51,039 nt of DNA, from positions 1 through 51,039 of the forward strand of contig JACRCW010000106.1 of assembly GCA_016218805.1 (NCBI GenBank). Direction: 5' to 3'. Source of the stretch: Deltaproteobacteria bacterium (GTDB taxonomy: Bacteria; Myxococcota; JACRCW01). The notes beneath the pieces were generated by a model, which worked only from the letters and a program-made list of their open reading frames with translations, ran no database searches and was not told the origin of the DNA. The position numbers were made by a program, and so were the translations under genes. Shown here piece after piece: positions 43,958 through 51,039 of the stretch (positions are counted from its first letter, which is position 1; every line of letters starts with the position of its first letter).

Positions 43958-45478
43958 ATGACCGTGACGCCCCTGTTGGAGGCGGTGGAGCTGAGCCGCG
44001 CCTACGGCGCGTGCGTGGCCAATGAGCGCGTCTCCCTGGCGCTGCGCGCGGGCCGCATCCACGCGCTGGTGGGCGAGAACGGCGCGGGCAAGAGCACGTT
44101 GTGCCGGATGCTGTTTGGGCTGGTGCGGCCGGATGCCGGGCGGATCCTGGTGGACGGGCGGGCGGTGACGCTGCGCTCCCCGCGTGACGCCATGGCCGCG
44201 GGGCTGGGGATGGTGCACCAGCACTTCATGCTGGTGGACGAGCTCACCGTGGCGCAGAACGTGGTGCTGGGCCGGGAGCCCCGCCGCGGCGGCCGGATGG
44301 ACCTGGCGCGCGCCGAAGCGGAGACCGCGGAACTGGCGGCGCGGTTTGGGCTGGCGGTGGACCCGCGCGCGCCGGTGGGCGGGCTGGCGGTGGGCGTGCA
44401 GCAGCGCGTGGAGATCCTCAAGGCGCTGCACGGTGGGGCGCGCGTGCTGCTGCTGGACGAGCCCACGGCGGTGCTGACCGCGCAGGAGGTGGACGCGCTG
44501 CTGGCCGTGCTGCGGCGCCTGCGCGATGAGGGACGCGCGATCCTGGTGGTCACCCACAAGCTCCCCGAGGTGATGGCGGTGTCTGACGAGGTCACCGTGC
44601 TGCGGCAGGGCCGCGTGGTGGGCCGCCTGGACACCGCGGCCACCAGCGCCGTGGCGCTGTCCGAGCTGATGGTGGGCCGGCACGTGGACCTGTCCCGGCG
44701 GCCGCGGACGACGACGCCCGCCGAGGAACGCCTGCGCGTGGAGGACCTGGTGGTGCGCGGCCCCGACGGACGCGCGCGCGTCAACGGCGTGTCCCTGTCC
44801 GTCCGGGCCGGTGAGGTGGTGGGCATTGCCGGCGTGGAGGGCAACGGCCAGGCGGAGCTGGTGGAGGGGCTGTGCGGGGCGCGGTCCCCCGCGTCCGGGC
44901 GCGTGGTGCTGTGCGGACAGGACGTGTCGCGGGCCAGCGTCCGCCGCCGCCGGGACGCGGGCCTGTGCCACGTCCCGGAGGACCGCCTGGCGCAGGGACT
45001 GGTGCCGGCCATGGCGGTGGCGGACAACGCGGTGCTGGGCGTCCACCACCGCGCCCCTGCGTCCCGCGGCGGCGTGCTGCGGCGCGCAGGAATCGCCGCG
45101 GCGGCCCAGGCGCTGGTACGCGCGTATGACGTGCGGCCAGCGGACCCGGCGCTCCCGGTGGCGGCGTTGTCCGGAGGCAACCAGCAGAAGGTGCTGGTGG
45201 GGCGCGAACTGTCCGCGGGGCCGCGCGTGGTCATCCTGGCGCAACCCACGCGCGGGGTGGACGTGGGCGCCATGGAGCGCATCCACGCGGCCATCCTGGC
45301 GGCGCGGGACGCGGGGCTGGCCATCCTGCTGGTGAGCGCGGAGCTGACCGAGCTGCTGGCGCTGTCCGACGTCATCCACGTGCTGTATCGCGGGCGCATT
45401 GTGCACACCGTGGACGCCGCGGCCGCCACCGTGGAGTCACTGGGACCGCCCATGCTGGGCGCCGGGGTGGCCGCGTGA
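43958..45478 (+). CDS. ABC importer ATPase with two nucleotide-binding domains (BmpB/RbsA type)
   Basis: 506 residues. The first domain has Walker A GENGAGKST (39-47), signature VGVQQRVEIL and Walker B LLLDEPTAVL. The second has a degenerate Walker A (GVEGNGQAELV) and a canonical signature LSGGNQQKVLVGREL. This pairing is normal for the sugar and nucleoside importers of the RbsA/YufO group. It powers transport with the two permeases downstream. It starts seven bases after the binding-protein stop and overlaps the next gene by four bases (GTGA). Confidence 0.95.
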   Translation: MTVTPLLEAVELSRAYGACVANERVSLALRAGRIHALVGENGAGKSTLCRMLFGLVRPDAGRILVDGRAVTLRSPRDAMAAGLGMVHQHFMLVDELTVAQNVVLGREPRRGGRMDLARAEAETAELAARFGLAVDPRAPVGGLAVGVQQRVEILKALHGGARVLLLDEPTAVLTAQEVDALLAVLRRLRDEGRAILVVTHKLPEVMAVSDEVTVLRQGRVVGRLDTAATSAVALSELMVGRHVDLSRRPRTTTPAEERLRVEDLVVRGPDGRARVNGVSLSVRAGEVVGIAGVEGNGQAELVEGLCGARSPASGRVVLCGQDVSRASVRRRRDAGLCHVPEDRLAQGLVPAMAVADNAVLGVHHRAPASRGGVLRRAGIAAAAQALVRAYDVRPADPALPVAALSGGNQQKVLVGRELSAGPRVVILAQPTRGVDVGAMERIHAAILAARDAGLAILLVSAELTELLALSDVIHVLYRGRIVHTVDAAAATVESLGPPMLGAGVAA

Positions 45479-46524
45479 GGCGCGCTGTGCTGCTCGCACT
45501 GCTGCCCGCGGCGCTTGCCGTGACCACGGTGGCCGTGCTGGGCGCCATCATCATTGGCGCGCTGGGCAAGGACGCGCTGGAGGTGGGCGGGCAGGCGCTG
45601 CACGCCACGCTGCTCACCGGCTACGGGTTGAGCCAGGTGTTCTTCAAGTCCACGCCGCTCATCCTGTGCGGGTTGGCCGTGGCCGTGCCCCTGACGGCGG
45701 GGCTGTTCAACGTGGGCGGTGAAGGACAACTTGCGGCGGGCGGCCTGGCGGCGGCGCTGGTGGCGGGCTGGCTGGCTGGCGCCGGCGCAGTGGCGACGAC
45801 GGCGGCGGTGATGGCGGCGGCGTTGGCCGGCGGCGCGGCGGGTGCGGGGTGCGGGGTGCTGCGGCACACCCGCGGCGTGCACGAGGTCATCAGCACCATC
45901 ATGGCCAACTTCATCCTGGCTGCCGGGTGCGGGTGGCTCCTGCACGCGTTTGCCGCGGAGCCGGGGACGTCCCACACGCCGGAGCTGCCGGCGGACGTGT
46001 TGTTCACGCGGCTGGGCAGCGTTCTGGACGCGGTGCAGGGCTCGCTGTTGTCCACGTCACTGCCGCTGGCGCTGGTGCTGGCCGCGCTGCTGCAGTGGGT
46101 GCTGTGGCGGACGGTGTGGGGCTTTGAGCTGCGCGCAAGTGGCCTTGCCCCGCGCGCGGCCGTGCACGCGGGCATCCGCGCCGCCGCCATGGTGGTGGGC
46201 AGCATGGCGCTGGGCGGCGCGCTGGCGGGGTTGGCCGGCGCGCACTTCGTGCTCGGCGCGCGGCGTTTCTTTGAAGAGGGCATGAGCGGGGGCGAAGGCT
46301 TCCTGGGCATCGCCGTGGCGCTCATGGCGCGCTCGCAGCCGGCCGCGGTGGTGCCCGCGGCGCTGCTGTTCGCCGCGCTGTCGCAGGCGGGCCTGTCCAT
46401 GGCGTCGCACGTGCCGCGCGAGCTGGTGCTGGTGCTGCAGGGCGCGGTGGTGCTGGTGCTGGGGGGCACCGGCCCGCTCGTTGACGCGCTGTCCCGCCGC
46501 CGTGCGGAGGTGCGCGATGGGTGA
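45475..46524 (+). CDS. Nucleoside ABC transporter permease, first subunit
   Basis: 349-residue inner-membrane permease with eight to ten hydrophobic segments. The GLFNVGGEGQLAAGGLAAAL stretch and the later GAHFVLGARRFFEEGMSGGEGFLGIAVALMA motif belong to the BPD_transp_2 family used for ribose, galactose and nucleosides. The GTG start overlaps the ATPase stop. The next permease overlaps its stop by eight bases. From about 46247 onward, TCG/CGA sites become common, unlike in its first 770 bases. Confidence 0.92.
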   Translation: MRRAVLLALLPAALAVTTVAVLGAIIIGALGKDALEVGGQALHATLLTGYGLSQVFFKSTPLILCGLAVAVPLTAGLFNVGGEGQLAAGGLAAALVAGWLAGAGAVATTAAVMAAALAGGAAGAGCGVLRHTRGVHEVISTIMANFILAAGCGWLLHAFAAEPGTSHTPELPADVLFTRLGSVLDAVQGSLLSTSLPLALVLAALLQWVLWRTVWGFELRASGLAPRAAVHAGIRAAAMVVGSMALGGALAGLAGAHFVLGARRFFEEGMSGGEGFLGIAVALMARSQPAAVVPAALLFAALSQAGLSMASHVPRELVLVLQGAVVLVLGGTGPLVDALSRRRAEVRDG

Positions 46525-47428
46525 GCTGCTGGCGGTGCTCGCCGGCGCGCTGCGCATCAGCACGCCGTACACGCTGGCCGCGCTGGGTGGGGCGCTCAGC
46601 GAACGCTCCGGCGTCGTCAACATCGCGCTGGAGGCCGGGCTGCTGATGGGCGCGCTTGCGCATGCCGTCGTCGCGCACGCGTCTGGGAGCCCGTGGCTGG
46701 GGCTGCTGGCCGCCATGGCGGCGGGCGTCGCCGTGATGGCGCTGCATGCGGCGCTGTGCCTGCACGCGCGCGCCAACCACATCATCGTCGCGGTGGGCCT
46801 CAATCTGCTCGCCGTGGGGACGGGGCGGTTTGCGCTCAAGGCGCTGTACAACTCCGCGGCCAACGGGCCGCGCGTGGACGGTTTTGAGACCACGTGGTGG
46901 CACGCGGTGCAGGAGCTGCCGGTGGCGGGGACGGTGGCGGGCACGCCGTTGGTGCTGGTGGCCATCCTGCTGGTCCCGGCGGTGGCGTTTCTCGTTGACC
47001 GCACTGTGCTGGGCCTGCGCATCCGCGCGGTGGGCCAGCACCCCGCGGCCGCCGAGACGCAGGGCGTGAACGTGCTGCGCGTGCGCTGGGCCGCGCTGCT
47101 GTTGTGCGGACTGCTGTGCGGCCTGGGCGGCGCGTACCTGGCGGCGGACCAGCACCAATTCACGCAGGGCATGTCGGCCGGGCGCGGGTTCATCGCCGTC
47201 AGCGCGGTGGTGTTCGGTCAGTGGCGCCCGGCGCGCGTGTGGGTGGGCTGCCTGTTGTTTGGCCTGCTGGAGAGCCTGCAGATCAGCCTGCAGTCCTCCA
47301 GCGTGGGCATCCCCGGGCAACTGGTGCAGATGCTCCCGTACGCCATGACGTTGGTGGTGCTGGCCCTTGCCGCGTCCCGCGCCAACGCACCGCGCGCGCT
47401 GGGCCAACCGTGGCCCGCGGGCCGCTGA
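46517..47428 (+). CDS. Nucleoside ABC transporter permease, second subunit
   Basis: 303-residue BPD_transp_2 permease, partner of the previous gene. The signature is STPYTLAALGGALSERSGVVNIALEAGLLMGA, followed by NHIIVAVGLNLLAVG and GRGFIAVSAVVFGQW. The start at 46517 is supported by GCGGAGG upstream. Together with its partner it forms the membrane channel. The first 320 bases are TCG-rich like the end of the preceding gene. Confidence 0.92.
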   Translation: MGELLAVLAGALRISTPYTLAALGGALSERSGVVNIALEAGLLMGALAHAVVAHASGSPWLGLLAAMAAGVAVMALHAALCLHARANHIIVAVGLNLLAVGTGRFALKALYNSAANGPRVDGFETTWWHAVQELPVAGTVAGTPLVLVAILLVPAVAFLVDRTVLGLRIRAVGQHPAAAETQGVNVLRVRWAALLLCGLLCGLGGAYLAADQHQFTQGMSAGRGFIAVSAVVFGQWRPARVWVGCLLFGLLESLQISLQSSSVGIPGQLVQMLPYAMTLVVLALAASRANAPRALGQPWPAGR

Positions 47429-47432
47429 GACG

Positions 47433-48035
47433 TCAGCGCGCCGTGGACTCCCAGCGCGTGGCGCTGGTCTTCAGGCGCGGATGGGAAACCAGCAGGTGCC
47501 ACAGCACCGCGCACGTCCCCTCCGTGTGCGGCGTGACGTGGTCCTTGTTGACCACGGGGACCAGCACGCACGCGTCCGCCACGTTGGCGGTGTGGCCGCC
47601 GTCCCGGCCGACGATTCCGTAGATGCGCGCGCCGGCGGCCCTGGCCACGTCCAGCGCGCGCACCAGGTTGACGCTGACGTTGCGCACCGCGTCCCCGCCA
47701 CCGACGGAGAACACCAGCACGGCGTCACCCTTGCGCACGCGGCTCACCTGCAGCCAGCTGGCGAACACCGTCTCCCAGCCCTCGTCGTTGGTGCGCGCGG
47801 TCAGCTCGCTGACGTTGTCCGTGGGCGCGTAGGCCTCCATCCCGCAGATCTTCCGGAAGTCATTCACGGCGTGGGACGCATGCCCCGCTGAGCCACCCAC
47901 GCCCAGGATGAACAGGCGCCCACCGTCCGCCCGCACGCGCGCCAAACCGTCGGCCACGAGCTCCAGGCTGGCAGCATCCACCGCGCGCAACACCTCCACC
48001 GCCTCATCCAGGAACGCCCTGCTGAACGACGTCAT
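47433..48035 (-). CDS. gmhA: SIS-domain sedoheptulose-7-phosphate isomerase (GmhA-like)
   Basis: 200 residues, one SIS domain, the size of GmhA. LFILGVGGSAGHASHAVNDFRKI is the phosphosugar-binding loop, and FSVGGGD followed by the VNLVRALDVARAAGARIYGIVGRDGG helix-strand pair fits. It is expected to isomerise sedoheptulose 7-phosphate to D-glycero-D-manno-heptose 7-phosphate for heptose in lipopolysaccharide or other glycans. The ATG at 48035 overlaps the stop of the phosphatase gene. Confidence 0.85.
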   Translation of the reverse strand: MTSFSRAFLDEAVEVLRAVDAASLELVADGLARVRADGGRLFILGVGGSAGHASHAVNDFRKICGMEAYAPTDNVSELTARTNDEGWETVFASWLQVSRVRKGDAVLVFSVGGGDAVRNVSVNLVRALDVARAAGARIYGIVGRDGGHTANVADACVLVPVVNKDHVTPHTEGTCAVLWHLLVSHPRLKTSATRWESTAR

Positions 48036-48619
48036 CCGGCCCTCCGCACGCCCACCAGCAGCGCGTCCACAAACCCGCCGAGATCCTCGCCCCACCAATC
48101 CGGCTCCAGGCCCCGGTCCGCCAGCACCCGGCACGCGTCACACTTGCGGGGCCCGATGAACCCCGTGCGCGTGCCCGCCGCACGGCCCGCCTCCACGTCA
48201 GTCACGCCATCACCCACCATCCACGCGGCGGACGCGGGGACACCCGAGGCGCGCAGCGCATCCTCCAGCATCCCGGGACGCGGCTTGCGGCACGCGCAAC
48301 CATCCTCGGCGCGGTGGAAGCACACGTGGCTGGAGTGAATCCGCGCACCGCCTGCCGTCACCACCTCCAGCACGCGCGCGTGGACCGCCTCCAGGTTGGC
48401 GCGCGTGGTCTTGCCCTTGGCCGCTGACGGCTGGTTGGTGACGACGGAAAGCAGGTACCCGGCTTCATGCAGGCGCCGCACCAGCACCGGCACCGCCGCC
48501 GGCACCACCACCTGCGCGGGATGCAGCGGGCTGTCTATTGTGCCCTGCTCCGGGTCCACCACAACGGCGTTGAGCACCCCGTCACGGTCCAACAACACGT
48601 GTCCCCGCGGTGAGGTCAC
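48032..48619 (-). CDS. gmhB: HAD-family D,D-heptose bisphosphatase (GmhB-like)
   Basis: 195 residues. The HAD nucleophile motif DRDGV is at residues 11-15, the second motif is VVTNQPSAAKGK, and VCFHRAEDGCACRKPRPGM is the Cys/His zinc loop typical of GmhB. VGDGVTDVEAG is the third acidic motif. It is expected to remove a phosphate from heptose 1,7-bisphosphate after the kinase step, which is not encoded here. The GTG start overlaps the transaldolase stop by four bases, and its own stop overlaps gmhA by four. Confidence 0.88.
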   Translation of the reverse strand: MTSPRGHVLLDRDGVLNAVVVDPEQGTIDSPLHPAQVVVPAAVPVLVRRLHEAGYLLSVVTNQPSAAKGKTTRANLEAVHARVLEVVTAGGARIHSSHVCFHRAEDGCACRKPRPGMLEDALRASGVPASAAWMVGDGVTDVEAGRAAGTRTGFIGPRKCDACRVLADRGLEPDWWGEDLGGFVDALLVGVRRAG

Positions 48620-49329
48620 AACCGGAACCCCGCCTTCACGGCGTCGTTGCGGAACATCTTCACGGTATCCAGCGAATACTCCGCGAGGTCCTTCCCGTGC
48701 AGCGCCAGCTTGCCCATCAGGTCCGGCGTGCACGTGATGATGTGGCAGCCGCACGCGTCCGCCTGGAACACGTTGAGGACTTCGCGCGGGCTGGCCCACA
48801 GGATGCGCGCACCCGGCCGGTCACGGAACTGTGCCACCGCGTCCCGCATCAACGGCACCGGGTCCCGGCCGGTGTCCGCAATGCGCCCCGCAAAGATGGA
48901 CAGGATGACGTCATCATCCGGACGGAGAACCGCGTGCAGCGCGTCCAGCTGCGCCTTGGGAAGGATGGCGGTGACGTTGAGCTTCACGCCCGCGTCACAC
49001 AGGCGGCGGATGAGCGGGATGCTGCTTTCCCCGCGGGTGTTGGTGATGGGGATCTTCACGTTGACGTTGCGGCCCCACCCGGCAATCTCGCGCGCCTGGC
49101 GCTCCATCTCGGCAAACTCGTCGTCAAAGACCTCAAAGCTGACGGGCAGGTCCGTGATGGCGTCCAGCACTTGCCGCGCAAAGGCGCGGTAGTCCGTGAG
49201 GCCCGCTTTGGCCATCAGCGTGGGATTGGTGGTGAAACCGCGGATGATGCCGCTGTCCCGCGCGCGCAGCATGTCCTGCAGGTTGGCTCCGTCGGAAAAA
49301 ATGTGCACACGCAGCGTCGGTGCGGCCAT
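48616..49329 (-). CDS. Transaldolase-family protein (short type)
   Basis: 237 residues, the length of small transaldolases and fructose-6-phosphate aldolases. The catalytic lysine is in NVKIPITN, and the phosphate-binding FTTNPTLMAKAG with IFSDGANLQDM lies at the start. LNVTAILPKAQL and ILSIFAGRIADTG follow the barrel order. The reaction would make or break sedoheptulose 7-phosphate, the substrate of the downstream GmhA. Three genes of one route are thus coupled by 4-base overlaps. The start is uncertain: the ATG at 49329 has GAGGAGG only two bases away, and ATG 49359 or the internal GTG are alternatives. Confidence 0.85.
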   Translation of the reverse strand: MAAPTLRVHIFSDGANLQDMLRARDSGIIRGFTTNPTLMAKAGLTDYRAFARQVLDAITDLPVSFEVFDDEFAEMERQAREIAGWGRNVNVKIPITNTRGESSIPLIRRLCDAGVKLNVTAILPKAQLDALHAVLRPDDDVILSIFAGRIADTGRDPVPLMRDAVAQFRDRPGARILWASPREVLNVFQADACGCHIITCTPDLMGKLALHGKDLAEYSLDTVKMFRNDAVKAGFRL

Positions 49330-49431
49330 GGCCTCCTCGAACCCCGTCTGGTGCGGCATGGTGGAACCTGCGCGTGCGGCGGTCAACCCGGGCGCTGGAC
49401 GGAGGCGGGCGCGGACCCCAGGATCGTCGCC

Positions 49432-50058
49432 GTGAATGAAGTGCGCCCACGCTCCACGGTTGCCCGCGCGGCCATCGTCGTCGCCCTGGGGTTGGGCCCC
49501 ACGGCATTGTGGCGCGCGGAGATCGCATGGCGGTGGGGCTGGGAGGGCCTGGCCTGGGTGCGCGGTGGTGTGCCGGGGTCCGCGTTTGCCGCGTGCCTCG
49601 CAGGTGCGGCGGGGCTCGCAGTTGCCGCAACTGGGGCGGGCACGGTCACGCTCGGGCGGCGGCTCGCGTTCGTGGTGACCGTCGCCGCCGTGTTTTCGGC
49701 GGGTTTCCTCGTCGCGCGCAATGCACTGATGGAGGTGGTGGGCAACCGGTTCTTCGGGATGCTGCCGGGAGGCAGCCGGGCGCTGATGGCATCGGGCATC
49801 GTCGTGGCACCCGTGGCCGCGGCGGCAGCCGTGACCGAGTTGCTCCCGCTCTTGGGGCTCCGCCCGACGTGGAAGCACGCGCTGCTGTTGTTGGGCGCAT
49901 TGATGTGCGCGTGGCCCGCGGGGGCCGCACTGATCCACCTCTTCCCCGCCCCAGGCGGCCAGACTGACGAGATCCACGCCGTGAAGGCCGGCCACGCGGT
50001 GTTCTGCGCGGTGGTGTTCCCGGCGGCGGCCATGGCGCTGGCGCACCGCAGCAGGTGA
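49432..50058 (+). CDS. Polytopic membrane protein of unknown family
   Basis: 208 residues with about six hydrophobic helices (AAIVVALGLGPTALW, FAACLAGAAGLAVAATGAG, LAFVVTVAAVFSAGFLVA, GIVVAPVAAAAAVTELLPLL, ALLLLGALMCAWPAGAAL and AVFCAVVFPAAAMALA) and short loops. I do not recognise the family. GTG 49432 is the likely start, GTG 49441 the alternative. TCG/CGA is frequent (about 20 in 600 bases), against near absence in most of the window, which suggests a recently acquired gene. It is divergent from the transaldolase gene and ends before a long hairpin. Confidence 0.65.
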   Translation: MNEVRPRSTVARAAIVVALGLGPTALWRAEIAWRWGWEGLAWVRGGVPGSAFAACLAGAAGLAVAATGAGTVTLGRRLAFVVTVAAVFSAGFLVARNALMEVVGNRFFGMLPGGSRALMASGIVVAPVAAAAAVTELLPLLGLRPTWKHALLLLGALMCAWPAGAALIHLFPAPGGQTDEIHAVKAGHAVFCAVVFPAAAMALAHRSR

Positions 50059-50123
50059 GTTCAATGCACCCGCGGTTGAGCTTCAGGCATGCCGTGGTAC
50101 CACGAGTGCTGGGGCTGACGACG

Positions 50124-50179
50124 GAAGGCGCCCCACGCGTAGAGCGCGCGCTGGGCGGCCAGCGCAGCGTGGCGCCTTC
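50124..50179. terminator. Nested hairpin between convergent genes
   Basis: GAAGGCGCCCCACGC (50124-50138) pairs with GCGTGGCGCCTTC (50167-50179) with a two-base bulge. Inside it, GCGCTGG (50148-50154) pairs perfectly with CCAGCGC (50159-50165) around a GCGG loop. It lies between the ends of the membrane-protein gene and the Uma2 gene, so it may terminate both transcripts. A mobile palindromic repeat is an alternative. Confidence 0.45.
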
Positions 50180-50221
50180 AGTCGCCGTCCTGGCCTGATC
50201 CGTGGGAACCAAGCGGGCTGG

Positions 50222-50842
50222 TCAGCGGCGCTTCTGACCGGCCCGCAGGCCCCGGCGGAAGCGCCGCACTGCGTCGTACGTGGTGGGTTCCGCGGCGCAG
50301 CGCACCAGGGCACCCAGGTCCAGACCCGGCAGACACACGCTGCGCTGCACCGGGTGGTAACGGCCGCCTTTGAGACGGTGCACGTCGAGTTTCCCGCCTT
50401 CGAACAGCCAGACTTCCGCGACCCCCAGGGCCGCGTACACCTCAAGCTTGTCCAGGCCCCCGGAGGTGTGGATGACCTCGATTGCCAAGTCAGGACGGTT
50501 CTTGTCCTCACCGATGATGTAACACTCGTCGGGCTCGACGGCCCGGCGGCGAGGGCGCGATTTGAGCGTCCACGACCCCACAGCCGTGAAGCGGATGTCG
50601 TGCTCGAAGCAGTAGGCCTCCACCATGCGCCCAAGGGCGCTCTTGACGGACTCGTGCGCCCTGGAGGGGCTCATCATTTCAAGAACTCCGTCGAGAAATG
50701 TGATGCGCGGCACCGGGGCGTCGCCCTTGAGGCGCATGAACGATTCAAACTGCGACCAACTCAGTCCTCTGAGGAACACCCGCTGGTCGCGCTCCTCGTG
50801 GGCGGCGGCGTACTCGGGGCGGAGGGCAGCGGCGGCAACCAT
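50222..50842 (-). CDS. Uma2-family (DUF820) putative restriction endonuclease
   Basis: 206 residues, the usual Uma2 length. FDLDGVLE-like and PDE...GEDKNRPDLAIEVIHTSGG blocks form the PD-(D/E)xK nuclease core: Asp in RPDLAIEVI and a following Glu-Val-Ile strand, with LDKLEVYAALGVAEVWLF after it. EPDECYIIG and SPSRAHESV are family landmarks. Uma2 proteins are abundant in cyanobacteria and some Myxococcota, often in multiple copies and without a known role. Its many TCG/CGA sites (13 in 180 bases at 50461-50640) mark it as foreign here. It is convergent with the membrane-protein gene. Confidence 0.85.
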   Translation of the reverse strand: MVAAAALRPEYAAAHEERDQRVFLRGLSWSQFESFMRLKGDAPVPRITFLDGVLEMMSPSRAHESVKSALGRMVEAYCFEHDIRFTAVGSWTLKSRPRRRAVEPDECYIIGEDKNRPDLAIEVIHTSGGLDKLEVYAALGVAEVWLFEGGKLDVHRLKGGRYHPVQRSVCLPGLDLGALVRCAAEPTTYDAVRRFRRGLRAGQKRR

Positions 50843-51039
50843 GGTGGCATCATCGGCTCCCGACGGAAGCGGGACAAGGGCACCAGGGGCCCTGGGGCGC
50901 AGGGCGATCGCATTCTGGCTTGGGAACTTGAGAGGGGGGCTGCGTTCCGGAGGGCCGTGAGTCGAGGCAAGGGCGTGTGGCTCTGAAAAAGGTCAGCGGA
51001 AACGATCTGTTGCGTGCGAGGTCAAAGGCGAGTCCTCGA
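50843..51039. other. Right window edge with no gene seen
   Basis: The last 197 bases hold no gene I can support. The sequence contains short direct GGGGC/GGGCA stretches and TCG/CGA sites in numbers that fit the foreign composition of the preceding two genes. Any gene beyond the edge cannot be judged. Confidence 0.4.

Overview
The window looks like chromosomal DNA from a GC-rich Gram-negative bacterium, most likely a member of the Myxococcota. I infer this from the gene style rather than from a marker gene. It has many outer-membrane lipoproteins with serine-rich or cysteine-rich linkers, a Hanks-type kinase, FHA/GAF adenylate cyclases, a Pal/CpoB pair and a RemA-like DUF370 gene. No rRNA, tRNA or CRISPR array was seen. 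Coding density is high, with many 4-base start/stop overlaps.

Layout. 0.2-6.2 kb: a lipoprotein, a TetR regulator with its alpha/beta hydrolase, and a Ser/Thr kinase fused to a glyoxalase-like (VOC) domain. 6.4-9.0 kb: a phosphate-transport operon (DUF47, Pit) coupled to an SCP2-like methyltransferase. 9-18.7 kb: envelope genes (flippase-like protein, Pal-like and CpoB lipoproteins, ArnT-like glycosyltransferase, beta-propeller lipoprotein, Kup). 18.8-27 kb: a two-gene RND pump, a secreted lipase, an MDR oxidoreductase, DUF370 and TerC. 27.0-27.8 kb: a gene-free island resembling the 5' part of a group II intron. 27.8-32.7 kb: CpxP-like protein, metallopeptidase, Tat-exported molybdenum hydroxylase and a small lipoprotein. 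32.8-42.8 kb: two adenylate cyclases around Ung, a phospholipase C-like protein, an Hsp70-like/pseudo-receiver-J-protein pair, a G-rich repeat block, a TPR protein and RsgA. 42.9-47.4 kb: a complete BMP-type nucleoside ABC importer. 47.4-49.3 kb: a translationally coupled operon for heptose precursors (transaldolase, GmhB-like, GmhA-like). 49.4-51.0 kb: a membrane protein and a Uma2 nuclease of foreign composition.

The strongest whole-window signal is compositional. The trinucleotide TCG and its complement CGA are almost absent from most genes, although CpG itself is abundant. Codon choice follows the neighbouring base: Phe is TTT and Ile is ATT before G but TTC/ATC elsewhere, and Gly/Arg/Asp codons end in T before GA. 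Segments that break this rule stand out sharply: the 5' half of terC, a roughly 110-bp patch in the RND pump, part of the nucleoside permeases, the intron-like island, and everything after about 49.4 kb. They look like recent imports or gene conversions.

The best candidates for new biology are the pseudo-receiver/J-domain protein coupled to a lid-less Hsp70, the kinase-VOC fusion, and the paired operator of the TetR/hydrolase operon, one copy of which lies inside the hydrolase reading frame.
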